DNA of 15,271 bases from Conidiobolus incongruus B7586 (lineage: Eukaryota; Entomophthoromycota; Entomophthoromycetes; Entomophthorales; Conidiobolaceae), in assembly GCA_000697335.1 (NCBI GenBank), contig JNEM01013383.1, forward strand, positions 1-15,271, given 5' to 3'. The notes beneath the pieces are model-generated. The model saw only the letters and a program-made list of their open reading frames with translations. It was not told the DNA's origin and did no database searches. The position numbers were made by a program, and so were the translations under genes. Positions 1-8,526 of the stretch are shown one piece after another (position 1 is the stretch's first letter; each line of letters starts with the position of its first letter).

Positions 1-289
1 TATTATAAAAATAATTTAATTAAAAAACAAATAAAATAATAATAATATAAGATATATATTTAATATTAATTAATAACTATAGATCATCATAATTCTTTTA
101 ATAAAAGTAATATATATTGAAATATAAAGAAAAATCTAACATTGAATGTAAAATAAAATATAAATGGTTAAATTATTAATAAATTTTTTAAAAACATATA
201 TAATTATATTAAATTGCAAGTTAAACTTAAAAGCATTAATTCTTTAAATCTATTTAAAAGTCAAAGATAAATATTTAAGATAATATATA
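1..289. other. AT-rich flank, no gene seen
   Basis: This stretch is extremely A+T-rich, with long runs of TA, AAT and TTAA steps, and shows no reading frame of useful length on either strand. It probably belongs to the same decayed transposon-rich territory as the element that follows, but no motif in it can be assigned. Confidence 0.6.
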
Positions 290-503
290 CACTAGCCTGC
301 AAAAGTAAGTCATAAAATCAAAATTACTTAAATATTTACCTATATCTTAAATAATTCCAAATTAAATAAATTTAAATTAAACTATATAATTTACCTATAT
401 TAATTGATTATAACTAACTATATTTGATTATATTATATTAGCTATTGGTTAATATATCAAAACCTAAAATTTAACCAAGATAAGCTATAAATATGTGGGT
501 TTA
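290..503 (+). repeat. Left long terminal inverted repeat of Tc1-like copy 1
   Basis: About 214 bp that reappear inverted at the right end. Two similar 11-bp cores lie in the same orientation inside it: TAAGTCATAAA at 306-316 (outer) and TAAGCTATAAA at 481-491 (inner), about 175 bp apart. This matches the IR/DR layout known from Sleeping Beauty-type Tc1 elements, where each long repeat holds an outer and an inner transposase-binding site. That the cores are binding sites is inferred from position and conservation. Confidence 0.75.
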
Positions 504-610
504 TAAATTAAGGGGGTATAAATAACAAAACTTATATATATCTTCTTTTTTTTTGCTATATTATATATATTATAAAACTATTAAGCTAATATTTTAAAAT
601 TAATATTATA

Positions 611-1627
611 ATGCCTAAATCTCTCTTTAAAAGAGTTCACTTACATATTAATCAACTTTATAATAAAAATAAATCAACTTATAAGATTATTAAAATTACT
701 AGTGCTAGCTAATCTATTGTAGTTAAGGTTATTAAGAATAATGCTAAAGAAACACTTAAACCAAAACTTAAATATGCTAGGATTATAGATAAATATGATG
801 AAAAGTATATTTGTAGATTAATTAGTACAGGTAAGTATAATATTACTATAGAAGTATAACAAGAATTACAAGACTATATAAAAATATTAGTTAGTATTGA
901 TACTATTATACATACTTTATATTAGAATAGATACTACTTATATCTTAAGAAAAAACACCCCCAACTAAAGAAGTTTTATTATAAAGCTAAGTAGGAGTTT
1001 GAATGTCAACACTAAAGTTGAACCAAAACTAACTAGAGTAAGGTTATTTAGTTTAATATAACAAAGATATATTTTAATAGATCTAATAAAAGAGCTAGAT
1101 ATTTCAAAAAAGATAAAAAATTACTTTATAACCATCATGTTATTATAACCCAAAAATACAATGATAGGTCAATTATAGTTTAGGGATGTATATTATCTTT
1201 AGGTGTAGGGTATTTTTATAGGGTTGATAGGGGAATTAATGCTGAGATATACTAAAGTATTCTAAACAATAAATTGAAAAAAATTATTGAGTGGTATAGA
1301 TTAAAAAAATCAAATATTATTTTCCAACAAGATAATACACTTTGTTATACTACAAATTCTACTATTAAATAGCTTAAAAATAAAAAAATAACTATTATGA
1401 AATAGCCTCCTCAATCTCTTAATTTTAACCCAATTAAATATCTTTGGGATCAATTAAAAAAATCAATTAAAGCTTTCCCCCTAGCAGAAAATTTAGATTA
1501 ACTTTAAAAGTATATTCAAGAAACTTAGAATAATATTAGTCCTGCTTAATATAAGAAGCTAATTGACTCTATATCTTATAAACTTAAAGAAGCTAGAAAA
1601 GCAAAAGATAGATATACTAGATATTAA
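611..1627 (+). pseudogene. Tc1/mariner transposase, broken by about 16 stops
   Basis: A DDE transposase that would cut and paste the surrounding element. The frame stays aligned from ATG (611) to the terminal TAA (1625-1627), 339 codons, a usual Tc1 length, with no net indel. Recognisable landmarks are RLISTGKYN near the helix-turn-helix region, the SNIIFQQDN catalytic block, PPQSLNFNPIKYLWDQLKK around the third catalytic site, and a Tc1-style RYTRY tail. Spacing from the second Asp to the third site is 34 residues (D34E type). The first catalytic Asp now reads Asn and the catalytic Glu reads Lys. About 16 in-frame stops replace mostly expected Gln or Trp; all but one are TAA or TAG. Trp-to-TAG changes rule out a simple reassigned-stop code. 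Decay is clearly ancient relative to the host gene nearby. Confidence 0.92.
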
Positions 1628-1644
1628 TTTTTCTATCAATACTA

Positions 1645-1857
1645 AAACCTACAAATTTATAACTCACCTTAAATATACTTTTAGTGTTAATATATCAATT
1701 AATAATTAATTAAATTTAACTATATATATTATATTATAAATAAAATATATATATTAATTACATAGTTTAATATAAGTTTATTTAAATTAGAATTGATTAA
1801 GATATTAATAGAAATATATATATTTTTAATTTTTTGACTCATTTTTGCAAGCTAGTA
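1645..1857 (-). repeat. Right long terminal inverted repeat of Tc1-like copy 1
   Basis: Inverted partner of 290-503, almost the same length (213 bp). On the - strand it carries an outer core TGAGTCAAAAA (1831-1841) and an inner core TGAGTTATAAA (1656-1666), followed by a segment matching the inner end of the left repeat (ATTTGTAGGTTTT against ATATGTGGGTTT). Confidence 0.75.
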
Positions 1858-2625
1858 TATATCCTTTATTTTTAGCTAATATATATATTATTATAGTATA
1901 TAATTTAAACTCTTATTTTCCTTTATAATATATTATATCTATATTATTCTATAATATAATAAAATAATTAAAGATTTAAATCACAAAAGTGCTTAAGATT
2001 TTAAACTATTATTTTATATAGCTTATTAAAATCATTATCTTTAATTAACTATAAAAGTATTTTACTCTACTAACTCCTAATTTTATTAACTATACTAATA
2101 ATATAACTATATATAACTATTAATATAATATGATATATAACTAGGCTTATTATAAATAATTCAATGGTATATAAACTAACTAATATTATAATTATAAATA
2201 TTTTTGAGATTATATTAAATATTATACTAAATAACTTTGTAAAGAATTGAATAGAGTAACTTGATTAAATTATAAAATAATAATAATAAAATTAAAATTA
2301 TCTTGACTAAAAATTACTGATTAAGTTTAATATCTATATATATATATTAAGATTATAATAATAAAGCAAATATTGATATTTATTATTCTATCAATATAAT
2401 TAATTTAATTAAATTAATTTTTTTGAATATTTAAATATAATTTTAGCTTGACTTAGGTTAATAGAATATAAACATAAAGAAAAATTTATATTAAAGCTTA
2501 TATTAATATATTATATCTTATAAACTAATTTTAATATATTAATATTAATCTAATGAAATTAATAATTTAATTTGATAGTATTAGAGAATTCAAAAACATT
2601 GAGTTTTAATTTTTAACAAAGATAT
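1858..2625. other. AT-rich spacer between the two Tc1 copies, no gene seen
   Basis: About 770 bp of near-pure A/T sequence. I find no open frame, RNA gene or recognisable repeat end. It has the same composition as the two flanking elements, so it may contain older, unrecognisable insertions, but that cannot be shown by eye. Confidence 0.55.
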
Positions 2626-2841
2626 TATATTAACCTACAAAAGTAAGTTATAAAATCAAAAACACTTATATTTTTACTAATAACTTAATTAATATTTAAT
2701 AAAATAAACTTAAATTAAATAATTAAAATTTATTATATTTATAAATAATATATATTATTAAATAATAATATTTGATTATTGATTAGTTAAAATAAAAACC
2801 ATTAAATTTTACCTAAGATAAATTATAAATTTATAGGTTTT
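2626..2841 (+). repeat. Left long inverted repeat of Tc1-like copy 2
   Basis: About 216 bp, inverted relative to 3980-4197. It carries the outer core TAAGTTATAAA (2644-2654) and the inner core TAAATTATAAA (2819-2829), 175 bp apart, the same spacing as in copy 1. Confidence 0.7.
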
Positions 2842-2856
2842 TGATAATAAAAAAAA

Positions 2857-3870
2857 TTAAAACTTAGTATATCTACCTTTAACTTTTTTAACTTCTTTAA
2901 GTTTATAAGGTATAGAATCAACTAATTTCTTATATTATATAAGGTTAATCTTGTTTAATACTTTTTAAACATATTTTTAAAATTGATTTAAATTTTTTGT
3001 GAGGGGGAAAACTTTAATAGCTTTTTTTAATTTATCTTAAAAAAGTTTAATTAAGTTAAAGTTAAAAAATTAAAGAAGCTATTTTATAAGTATTATCATG
3101 TTATTTTTAAGCTATTTGGTAGTAAAAGTTATAATATAATAAGAGGTATTATCTTATTAGAAAATAATATTAAATTTATTTAACCTATATTATTCAATGG
3201 TTTTTTTCAAATTATTATTTAGAAAACTTTAATAAATCTCAGTATTAATTCCCCTACTAATTTAATAAAGATACTTTATACTTAAAAATATTATATATAC
3301 TTAAATAATAATTAATTTACTATTATACTTTTAGGTAAAAATAATATAATAGTTATAAAATAGTTTTATATTTTTTTAAAACATTTAATTTTTCTATTAA
3401 ATTTACTAAAATATACTTTTGTATTATTAAACTAAATAGTTTTATTTTAATTAATTTTATTTTAATATTAATAATAATATTTAAATTTTTATTTAGTTTT
3501 ATAGTAAGATTTTTTTAATTAAGGGTGTTTTTTCAAAATATAAGTGGTATCTATATTTATATAAAGTATATATAATAATATTAGTGTTAACTAATATCTT
3601 TATATAGTTTTATAATTCTTGTTATATTTTTACAATAGTATTATACTTGCTTATATAAACTAATCTATAGATATATTTCTTATTATATTTATTTATAATT
3701 TTAACATACTTAAGTATAAGTTTAAATGTGTTTTTATTGTTATTTTTAATAGCTTTAACTATAGTAAACTAGTTAACACTAGTAATTCTAGTAATATTAT
3801 AAGTTAATTTATCTTTTTTATAAAGTTGATTAATATATAAATATATTTTTTTAAAAAGGGATTTAAATAT
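2857..3870 (-). pseudogene. Tc1/mariner transposase of copy 2, heavily broken
   Basis: Read on the - strand this aligns along its whole length with the transposase of copy 1. It opens with IFKSLFKK (ATG has become ATA), keeps YKYRYHLYF-like central sequence, the F**DN catalytic block, KLKKAIKVFPLTKNLNQF, and ends KLVDSIPYKLKEVKKVKGR plus YTKF at 2857. Length is 1014 nt against 1017 in copy 1. It holds many TAA/TAG stops and at least one base lost relative to copy 1 near the block corresponding to copy-1 position 955. As in copy 1, the first catalytic Asp reads Asn and the catalytic Glu reads Lys, while the second Asp survives. The gene is dead; identification rests on the paralogous match and the Tc1 landmarks. 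Confidence 0.85.
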
Positions 3871-3979
3871 AATAATACTAATAAAAAAACTAAATATAAT
3901 TATAAAATATAATATATAATAATAACAAAGAGAGAAAAAAGATATAGTTATATATTGTTAAATATATCCCTTTATCTCA

Positions 3980-4197
3980 AAAACCTATAAATTTATAACT
4001 CACCTTAGTTAAATATTAAGGGTTAATATTCTTGCTAATAGTTTACTAAATATATCTAAATATAATTATTTATTTTCAAATAATATACCTGAATTATATA
4101 TTATAGTTTCAAGTAATCTAATATATATAATTGTTTTAGTTATTAATTAAAATATATATATATTAGATTTTATAACTTATTTTTGTAGGTTGGAGTA
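3980..4197 (-). repeat. Right long inverted repeat of Tc1-like copy 2
   Basis: Inverted partner of 2626-2841. On the - strand it has an outer core TAAGTTATAAA (4169-4179) and an inner core TGAGTTATAAA (3992-4002), matching the cores of copy 1. Confidence 0.7.
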
Positions 4198-6126
4198 TTA
4201 AAATTATATTTTATATATTAAATATTAAAATTAATAAAAGTAATTATATATTTTTAATAGAATTTAATTAAGTTATAATTGTTATTCTTTTGAAAATTCT
4301 TCCAAAATATTTTAAATATGCAATTATAATAAATAATTAAATTAACCAAATTTATTATTCTTTTTGTTAAGAGACTAGTTCTTTAAATTCTTATATACAC
4401 TTTCATATAATCCAATTAACTATAAATTATATAATTAATTTATACTTATATAATTAAATTAATTGTATAAATAGCATTAAATTATCTAATAAACTAGGTT
4501 CTTTTTTTTCCTCTCAATTCTTACTATTTTTTACTTTTACATTATTTTTAAGATTGAGATTATATTCTGTCAATATTATAGGATATTGGCACTACCTAAT
4601 ATAAATCTTAATATATCAGTGACTCATCCTAGTTTGAAGCTTAATTAAACTTTGTTTACACTTGCACACTACAACCACATTATATTACCACATTCTGTGC
4701 ATATTACTTTATATTAAGTTTTCCTCTGTACTATATTAGTTTAACTACCACTACACTTATACTTTTATATTCTCTAAAAATGCAATATTGGAAAAATAAA
4801 AAAAAATTAAAAGGTCAAAATCAAGTTTACAACAATTTATTATTATATATTGGTTATAGATATAATAATTACTAGTAAAGAAAATTAGACTGTACAGTAT
4901 TAATCAAACTTCAGAATATAAATAATTTTTATTAGCTGATAATAATGGAATATTAATTATTGTTTTCAAATAATCACTAGCATCAAGTTACTATATAATC
5001 ACTCTACCATTATTTTATTAATATAAAAATAGCAAAAAAATACAACTAGATATCAACTTGAACAAAATAAATTTAAAAAGAAAACATTATTTTAGGAGGT
5101 ATATAAACTCAAATGAAATTAAATAAGTTATTAATTTTAAGAAAACAAATTTTTTAGAATGTTCAAAATTGATGGATAAGCAATACAGGTAAAATATTGA
5201 AATAGTAATAAGTAAACATTTGAGAAGACCAAAATTTAATGATTTTATGATATCTTCTATATTGCTTGATAACTAAATATAATACCCTTCAAATATTTAT
5301 CCAATTTCAAAATATTATAATTCTTAAAAATTTATTACAAATTTAAATAATTCTAATTTAAAAATAATTTTTGTGAAAATTATTTAAAAATTCATTAAAA
5401 ATCCACCAATCAACAAAGAACAATTAGCATTACGAAAAGATCACAAGAATTTGTATAAATTTGATGTTTAATAGCACAAATTTCGCTATTATAACTAAAC
5501 AAATTCGGATTTAATGATAATTTTAGAATTAGTATATTCACAACTTTAATATATGAATTAATAAAAATAAAAATTATTATGATTCTAAGCTTATTGATAT
5601 TAAAATATCTCTCTGATATTGGTAGGTAAAAAGCTATAATACTTTTCAAGAAAATATATTTCCAAATAGATGAGTTTTAAAACGAAGAATATTTCTATAT
5701 CAATAAACAAATTTATTCTAATATGATGAAATAAAGGATTCCAATAAAAGAAATGAATAGTGGTTATATTAAATGATTACAACAGTGTTTAGTTAATTTG
5801 GTTAAACTTTGGAAAAAAATGAATATTTATCAATAAATTAAAACGAGAATCAAAACACGAAAAATTAACCAATTAAATGTCAGAATCAACTTTCTTGAAT
5901 ATCTTAGGGCAAGTCAAATTTTCCCATAATTTACAATCCAAAGTGTATATATCAAATTAGAGTTTATCTCGACACCAGTTTTAATTCAATAATTAAATAA
6001 ACAAAGGTAGATTGTTAATATTGACTTAATACCTGTTATAATATATAAACAAACTTGTAACATATTCAAAATCTCCCAATTTATATCGTTCTTATGGGTA
6101 TAATAACAAATTGGTCACAACACTAC
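4198..6126. other. AT-rich intergenic region, no supported gene
   Basis: About 1.9 kb without a convincing gene. A segment at about 4365-4541 looks faintly like a solo LTR of Ty1/copia type: it starts TGTTAAGAG, has TATAAATAG at 4466-4474, a pyrimidine-rich tract and ends in CA, but lacks a visible target duplication. Positions 4600-4760 are rich in C-containing ACCACA and CACTACA words, unlike the A/T flanks. A 79-codon frame on the - strand at 5410-5649 is low-complexity Ile/Phe/Leu/Tyr/Asn sequence, typical of chance frames in such DNA. At 5879-5938 the - strand can be read as a short protein-like stretch (CKLWENLTCPKIFKKVDSD), which might be a gene relic but connects to nothing. Confidence 0.5.
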
Positions 6127-6196
6127 CAAATAACAATGAAAACTAATAATTTATGAATTTTTTTAGTTTTTAATATATTTTATTCATTGTTATTTG
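6127..6196. repeat. 14-bp exact inverted repeat (large-loop hairpin)
   Basis: CAAATAACAATGAA at 6127-6140 is repeated exactly as its reverse complement at 6183-6196, separated by 42 bp of A/T-rich sequence. It lies 85 bp before the start codon of the repeat gene. It could be a folded element in the promoter or 5' leader, or a tiny MITE-like remnant; no flanking target duplication is evident. Confidence 0.6.
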
Positions 6197-6213
6197 ACTT
6201 TTTGTTTTTAAAA

Positions 6214-6241
6214 TCAAATAATAAACTTATTTATTATTTGA
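6214..6241. repeat. Perfect 12-bp stem with 4-nt loop upstream of the repeat gene
   Basis: TCAAATAATAAA (6214-6225), loop CTTA, then TTTATTATTTGA (6230-6241): a perfect hairpin ending 39 bp before the ATG at 6281. It lies next to the larger inverted repeat 6127-6196. If transcribed it would fold within the 5' leader; if not, it is a palindromic site in the core promoter region. The weak A/T pairing and high local AT make chance occurrence possible. Confidence 0.55.
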
Positions 6242-6280
6242 GTTATTAAAACATTTTGGAGAGGCAATTTATTATATGAT

Positions 6281-7955
6281 ATGAATATGCCTCCAGCTCC
6301 AACGACCAGAAAAGTCATAGAAACTTCTGATGTCCAAATCGAACAATACTCCGAAGACATAACAACTAGTAATTCTATTTACTATCAATTTAACGCCTTC
6401 AGCTATTAACCTTTATCTTCATAATTAGCACAAGTAAGAGCTAAAATTAAACTAGTAATTAGATTTTTGATGTTTTGGAACATTTTGAATTAATTAATTT
6501 TTTTAAAAGGCATCTAGAATCGCTAATCGCAAGGCAGAATTAAGCAAACGATCAGCACGCGAAATTTATAAGATTGAAAAGGAGAATAATAATATTACTA
6601 CCCCTTTACTTCTCAAATTGGCTAAACAGGCTGGAACTGAAGGTGATTTAAATTGTAAGTCATAATTATTCTAACTGATGTAACAGTTTTTAACCTTTTT
6701 ATTTTTTAGTTATGTTTAAAATGATGAAAATTGGTATATTAATATGATTTATATATCTATTATGAATATATGTAATAATACTATTGAATAATATTAGTTG
6801 ATGCCAAAATTAATGGAACATATCAGCCCAATAAGCCTAAAATTTTTAAGAGTAAGTTTTCATTTAATATATGCACTCAATTGATAATAATTTCTATGCT
6901 TTTCATTTTTTACTTATTTATTTTTTATTGTCCTAGTCACTAAAATCATTTTTAAAGGTTTCAGAATTCGTCGATCCCAGAGTTTAGATTTAAGTGGAGA
7001 CCAGTATTCCAATGATATTGGTCAGCAGTTGCGCGAATTGAAGGTCGATTACGATGAAGAAAAGAGAAGAAAGAAGGCAATTCAGAGGGAAACTGATGAG
7101 GTTTTTGAAATGTTCTACAATCCAACACCTGAAAGTCAGCAGATAATGAAAGAATTGATGGCCAAAGAAAAGGAAGAAAAAGCCAAGCGCAAGGCTGCAA
7201 AGAAGCAGATTAAGCAGCAAGCTAATGATGTTTTTGATATGTTTTACAATCCTACCAAGGAAACACAGCAATTCATGAGGGATATGATGCGAGCTGAGAA
7301 GGAAGCTAAGGCTCAAAGAAGGGCCGAGGCTAAGGCTAAACAACAGGAAATAGTGGATGTATTTGATATGTTCTACAGCCCAACGAAAGAATCTCAGAAA
7401 ATTATGAAGGAAATGATGAAGGAGAAAGAAGAGAAGGCTAAAGTCAAGGCCGAAAAGGAAGCTTCTCAAGGCAATAAAGCCAGAAAACCTTCTTTCTTCA
7501 GTTACTGGAAGAATGATCTCACCAATACTACAAGAGCTTTGGATCTCGCCACATCTTCCAATCGTCCTACAGCTAAGCGTGCTTCTTCATTCCCAGTTAT
7601 GTAAATATTAGTATAATCATTATATTTCATATTTAATTAATTCACTTTATAGTCAAAATTACAAAGAATCAAAGCCCCATATTCCTCACATGACTAGACG
7701 CAATGTTTATCGTAAGTTCGTAATCGGCGAATTATTTGCATTGACTAATCCATAATTTTAGGTGGAACTAATGCTCAAACCATTGACACATACGATCATT
7801 CACCTCTCATTACCCGTAGCCACGATGATGATGATTTGGATCTATACGGAGCTCCCGTTGTTGAGCCAGTTAGTTACTTGAGTAGAAATGCACCAATGGG
7901 CACACCAATTATTGGCACATCTACCAACGATCCTTTTGAATCAAGTCTTATTTGA
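6281..7955 (+). CDS. Unrecognised 402-residue protein with three tandem 43-residue repeats (seven exons)
   Basis: The only intact-looking gene. Model: exons 6281-6368, 6429-6433, 6510-6654, 6798-6851, 6937-7600, 7653-7711 and 7762-7955, total 1209 nt with phase conserved at all six GT-AG junctions. Exon 2 is a 5-nt microexon (CACAA). Residues 1-150 are polar. Residues 151-193, 194-236 and 237 to about 275 form three tandem repeats, each opening with a [DE]VF[DE]MFY[NS]PT motif (about 152, 195, 238), then an E/S-Q segment and a Lys/Glu/Ala-rich stretch likely to be helical or coiled coil. About 276-402 is Ser/Thr-rich, with a DDDD run and a DPF near the C terminus. There is no signal peptide or membrane segment, so it is probably cytosolic or nuclear. 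The exons are much GC-richer than the flanks. Start: ATG 6281 is used; ATG 6287 in the same frame is an alternative. I do not recognise the family; a scaffold or adaptor role is only a guess from the repeats. Confidence 0.8.
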
Positions 7956-8121
7956 ATTATGATTGAGTCTACTTAATCCAACTTCACATATGCTTATAAA
8001 TTCTAACTAACACTATACAATTGTTTTGGTTTTATACAAAACAATATTCAGCAGAAACATTATAATCATTTACATTATATTTCGAACGACTATATAAGTC
8101 GCATAACTATTCATATTAACA

Positions 8122-8127
8122 AATAAA
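8122..8127 (+). terminator. Candidate polyadenylation signal AATAAA
   Basis: An AATAAA hexamer 167 bp after the stop codon of the repeat gene, in AT-rich sequence. The position is plausible for a short 3' UTR, but the hexamer is common by chance in DNA of this composition. Confidence 0.35.
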
Positions 8128-8418
8128 CCATATTTGATGGTAAAATCAATTATCTCAATTAGAGTGTAACAATTTTCTCATAAGTTTTAGCTTTTTATTA
8201 TTCAAGATCTTTGGTCAATTAAAATTAAATCGATGTGGATATAATGTTAATTAATTTTTGGTTTCATTTTTTTCAGTCAAATGGTTAATTAATGAGGTGA
8301 TGTTAATTTCATCAAATATTTAATCTAGGTTTATGTCACAGATTCATAACCATTCTCAGAATTCCCATAAATCATAACGCGAATCATTCTCCTATAATTA
8401 GTTAGACAATATAACCTT

Positions 8419-8526
8419 CTACAGTAGGTGGACTCTAGTGTAGTCAGTCTGTTGATCAACCTTTCTTGGTTCAGCTTCCTCTGCACCCTGACTCTGCTCT
8501 ATTAGTCCAATAAATCTAGTAAGCAT
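8419..8526 (-). other. GC-richer island with a 35-codon open frame, unrecognised relic
   Basis: On the - strand an ATG at 8526 opens 35 codons ending in TAG at 8421-8419. The product begins MLTRFIGLIEQSQGAEEAEP and ends with DYTRVHLL. The composition (Gln, Glu, Ala, Arg) is unlike the Ile/Asn/Lys/Phe noise of chance frames here, and the base composition differs sharply from both sides. It may be one exon or a fragment of a lost gene or element. No family is recognised and no splice partners are visible. Confidence 0.3.

Larger units (their letters stand above)
290..1857 (+). mobile_element. Tc1/mariner-like DNA transposon, copy 1 (decayed, ends present)
   Basis: A near-complete Tc1-type element of about 1.57 kb. 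Its outer ends are inverted copies: CACTAGCCTGCAAAAGTAAG at the left and, on the opposite strand, TACTAGCTTGCAAAAATGAG at the right. A TA dinucleotide sits just outside each end (288-289 and 1858-1859), the normal target duplication of this superfamily, although the surrounding TA runs leave about 2 bp of uncertainty. The inverted repeats are long, about 214 bp each (290-503 and 1645-1857), and frame a transposase reading frame of 339 codons. Length is almost fully kept while coding capacity is destroyed by substitutions. The element cannot encode its own transposase now. It could only have moved with one supplied by a relative. Confidence 0.9.
2626..4197 (-). mobile_element. Tc1/mariner-like DNA transposon, copy 2 (inverted, more decayed)
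   Basis: Second member of the family in copy 1, in the opposite orientation. The left end contains AACCTACAAAAGTAAGTT, and the right end, read on the - strand, contains AACCTACAAAAATAAGTT. The inverted repeats run about 2626-2841 and 3980-4197, again about 216 bp. Total length is about 1.57 kb, as in copy 1. The exact ends are uncertain by about 2 bp: if the target duplication is TA, it may be 2626-2627 and 4196-4197. The inner end motif, CCTATAAATTTATAACTCACC-like, matches that of copy 1. Base composition is even more AT-rich than copy 1, suggesting heavier or longer decay. Confidence 0.85.

Noticed and set aside
611-1627. Possible alternative genetic code (TAA/TAG read as Gln) explaining the stops in the transposase
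   Set aside because: Several TAG codons stand where Trp is expected, the catalytic Asp and Glu are also lost, and the nearby intact gene uses CAA/CAG for Gln and a normal stop.
5410-5649. 79-codon open frame on the - strand
   Set aside because: Low-complexity Ile/Phe/Leu/Asn/Tyr composition of the kind AT-rich DNA produces by chance; no motif, no splice partners and no compositional rise.
6655-6797. Alternative exon beginning at about 6710 (after a TTTTTTAG acceptor) inside intron 3
   Set aside because: Joining exon 3 to this acceptor gives a stop after three codons; the TTAG acceptor at 6797 keeps the frame open.
6961-7200. 79-codon open frame on the - strand overlapping exon 5
   Set aside because: Antisense to the well-supported spliced gene, with no independent motif or context.
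6990-7469. 159-codon open frame on the - strand, Phe/Leu/Ser-rich and membrane-like
   Set aside because: It is the antisense shadow of the Lys/Glu-rich repeats in exon 5 of the + strand gene; AAG/GAA-type codons read backwards give Phe, Leu and Ser.
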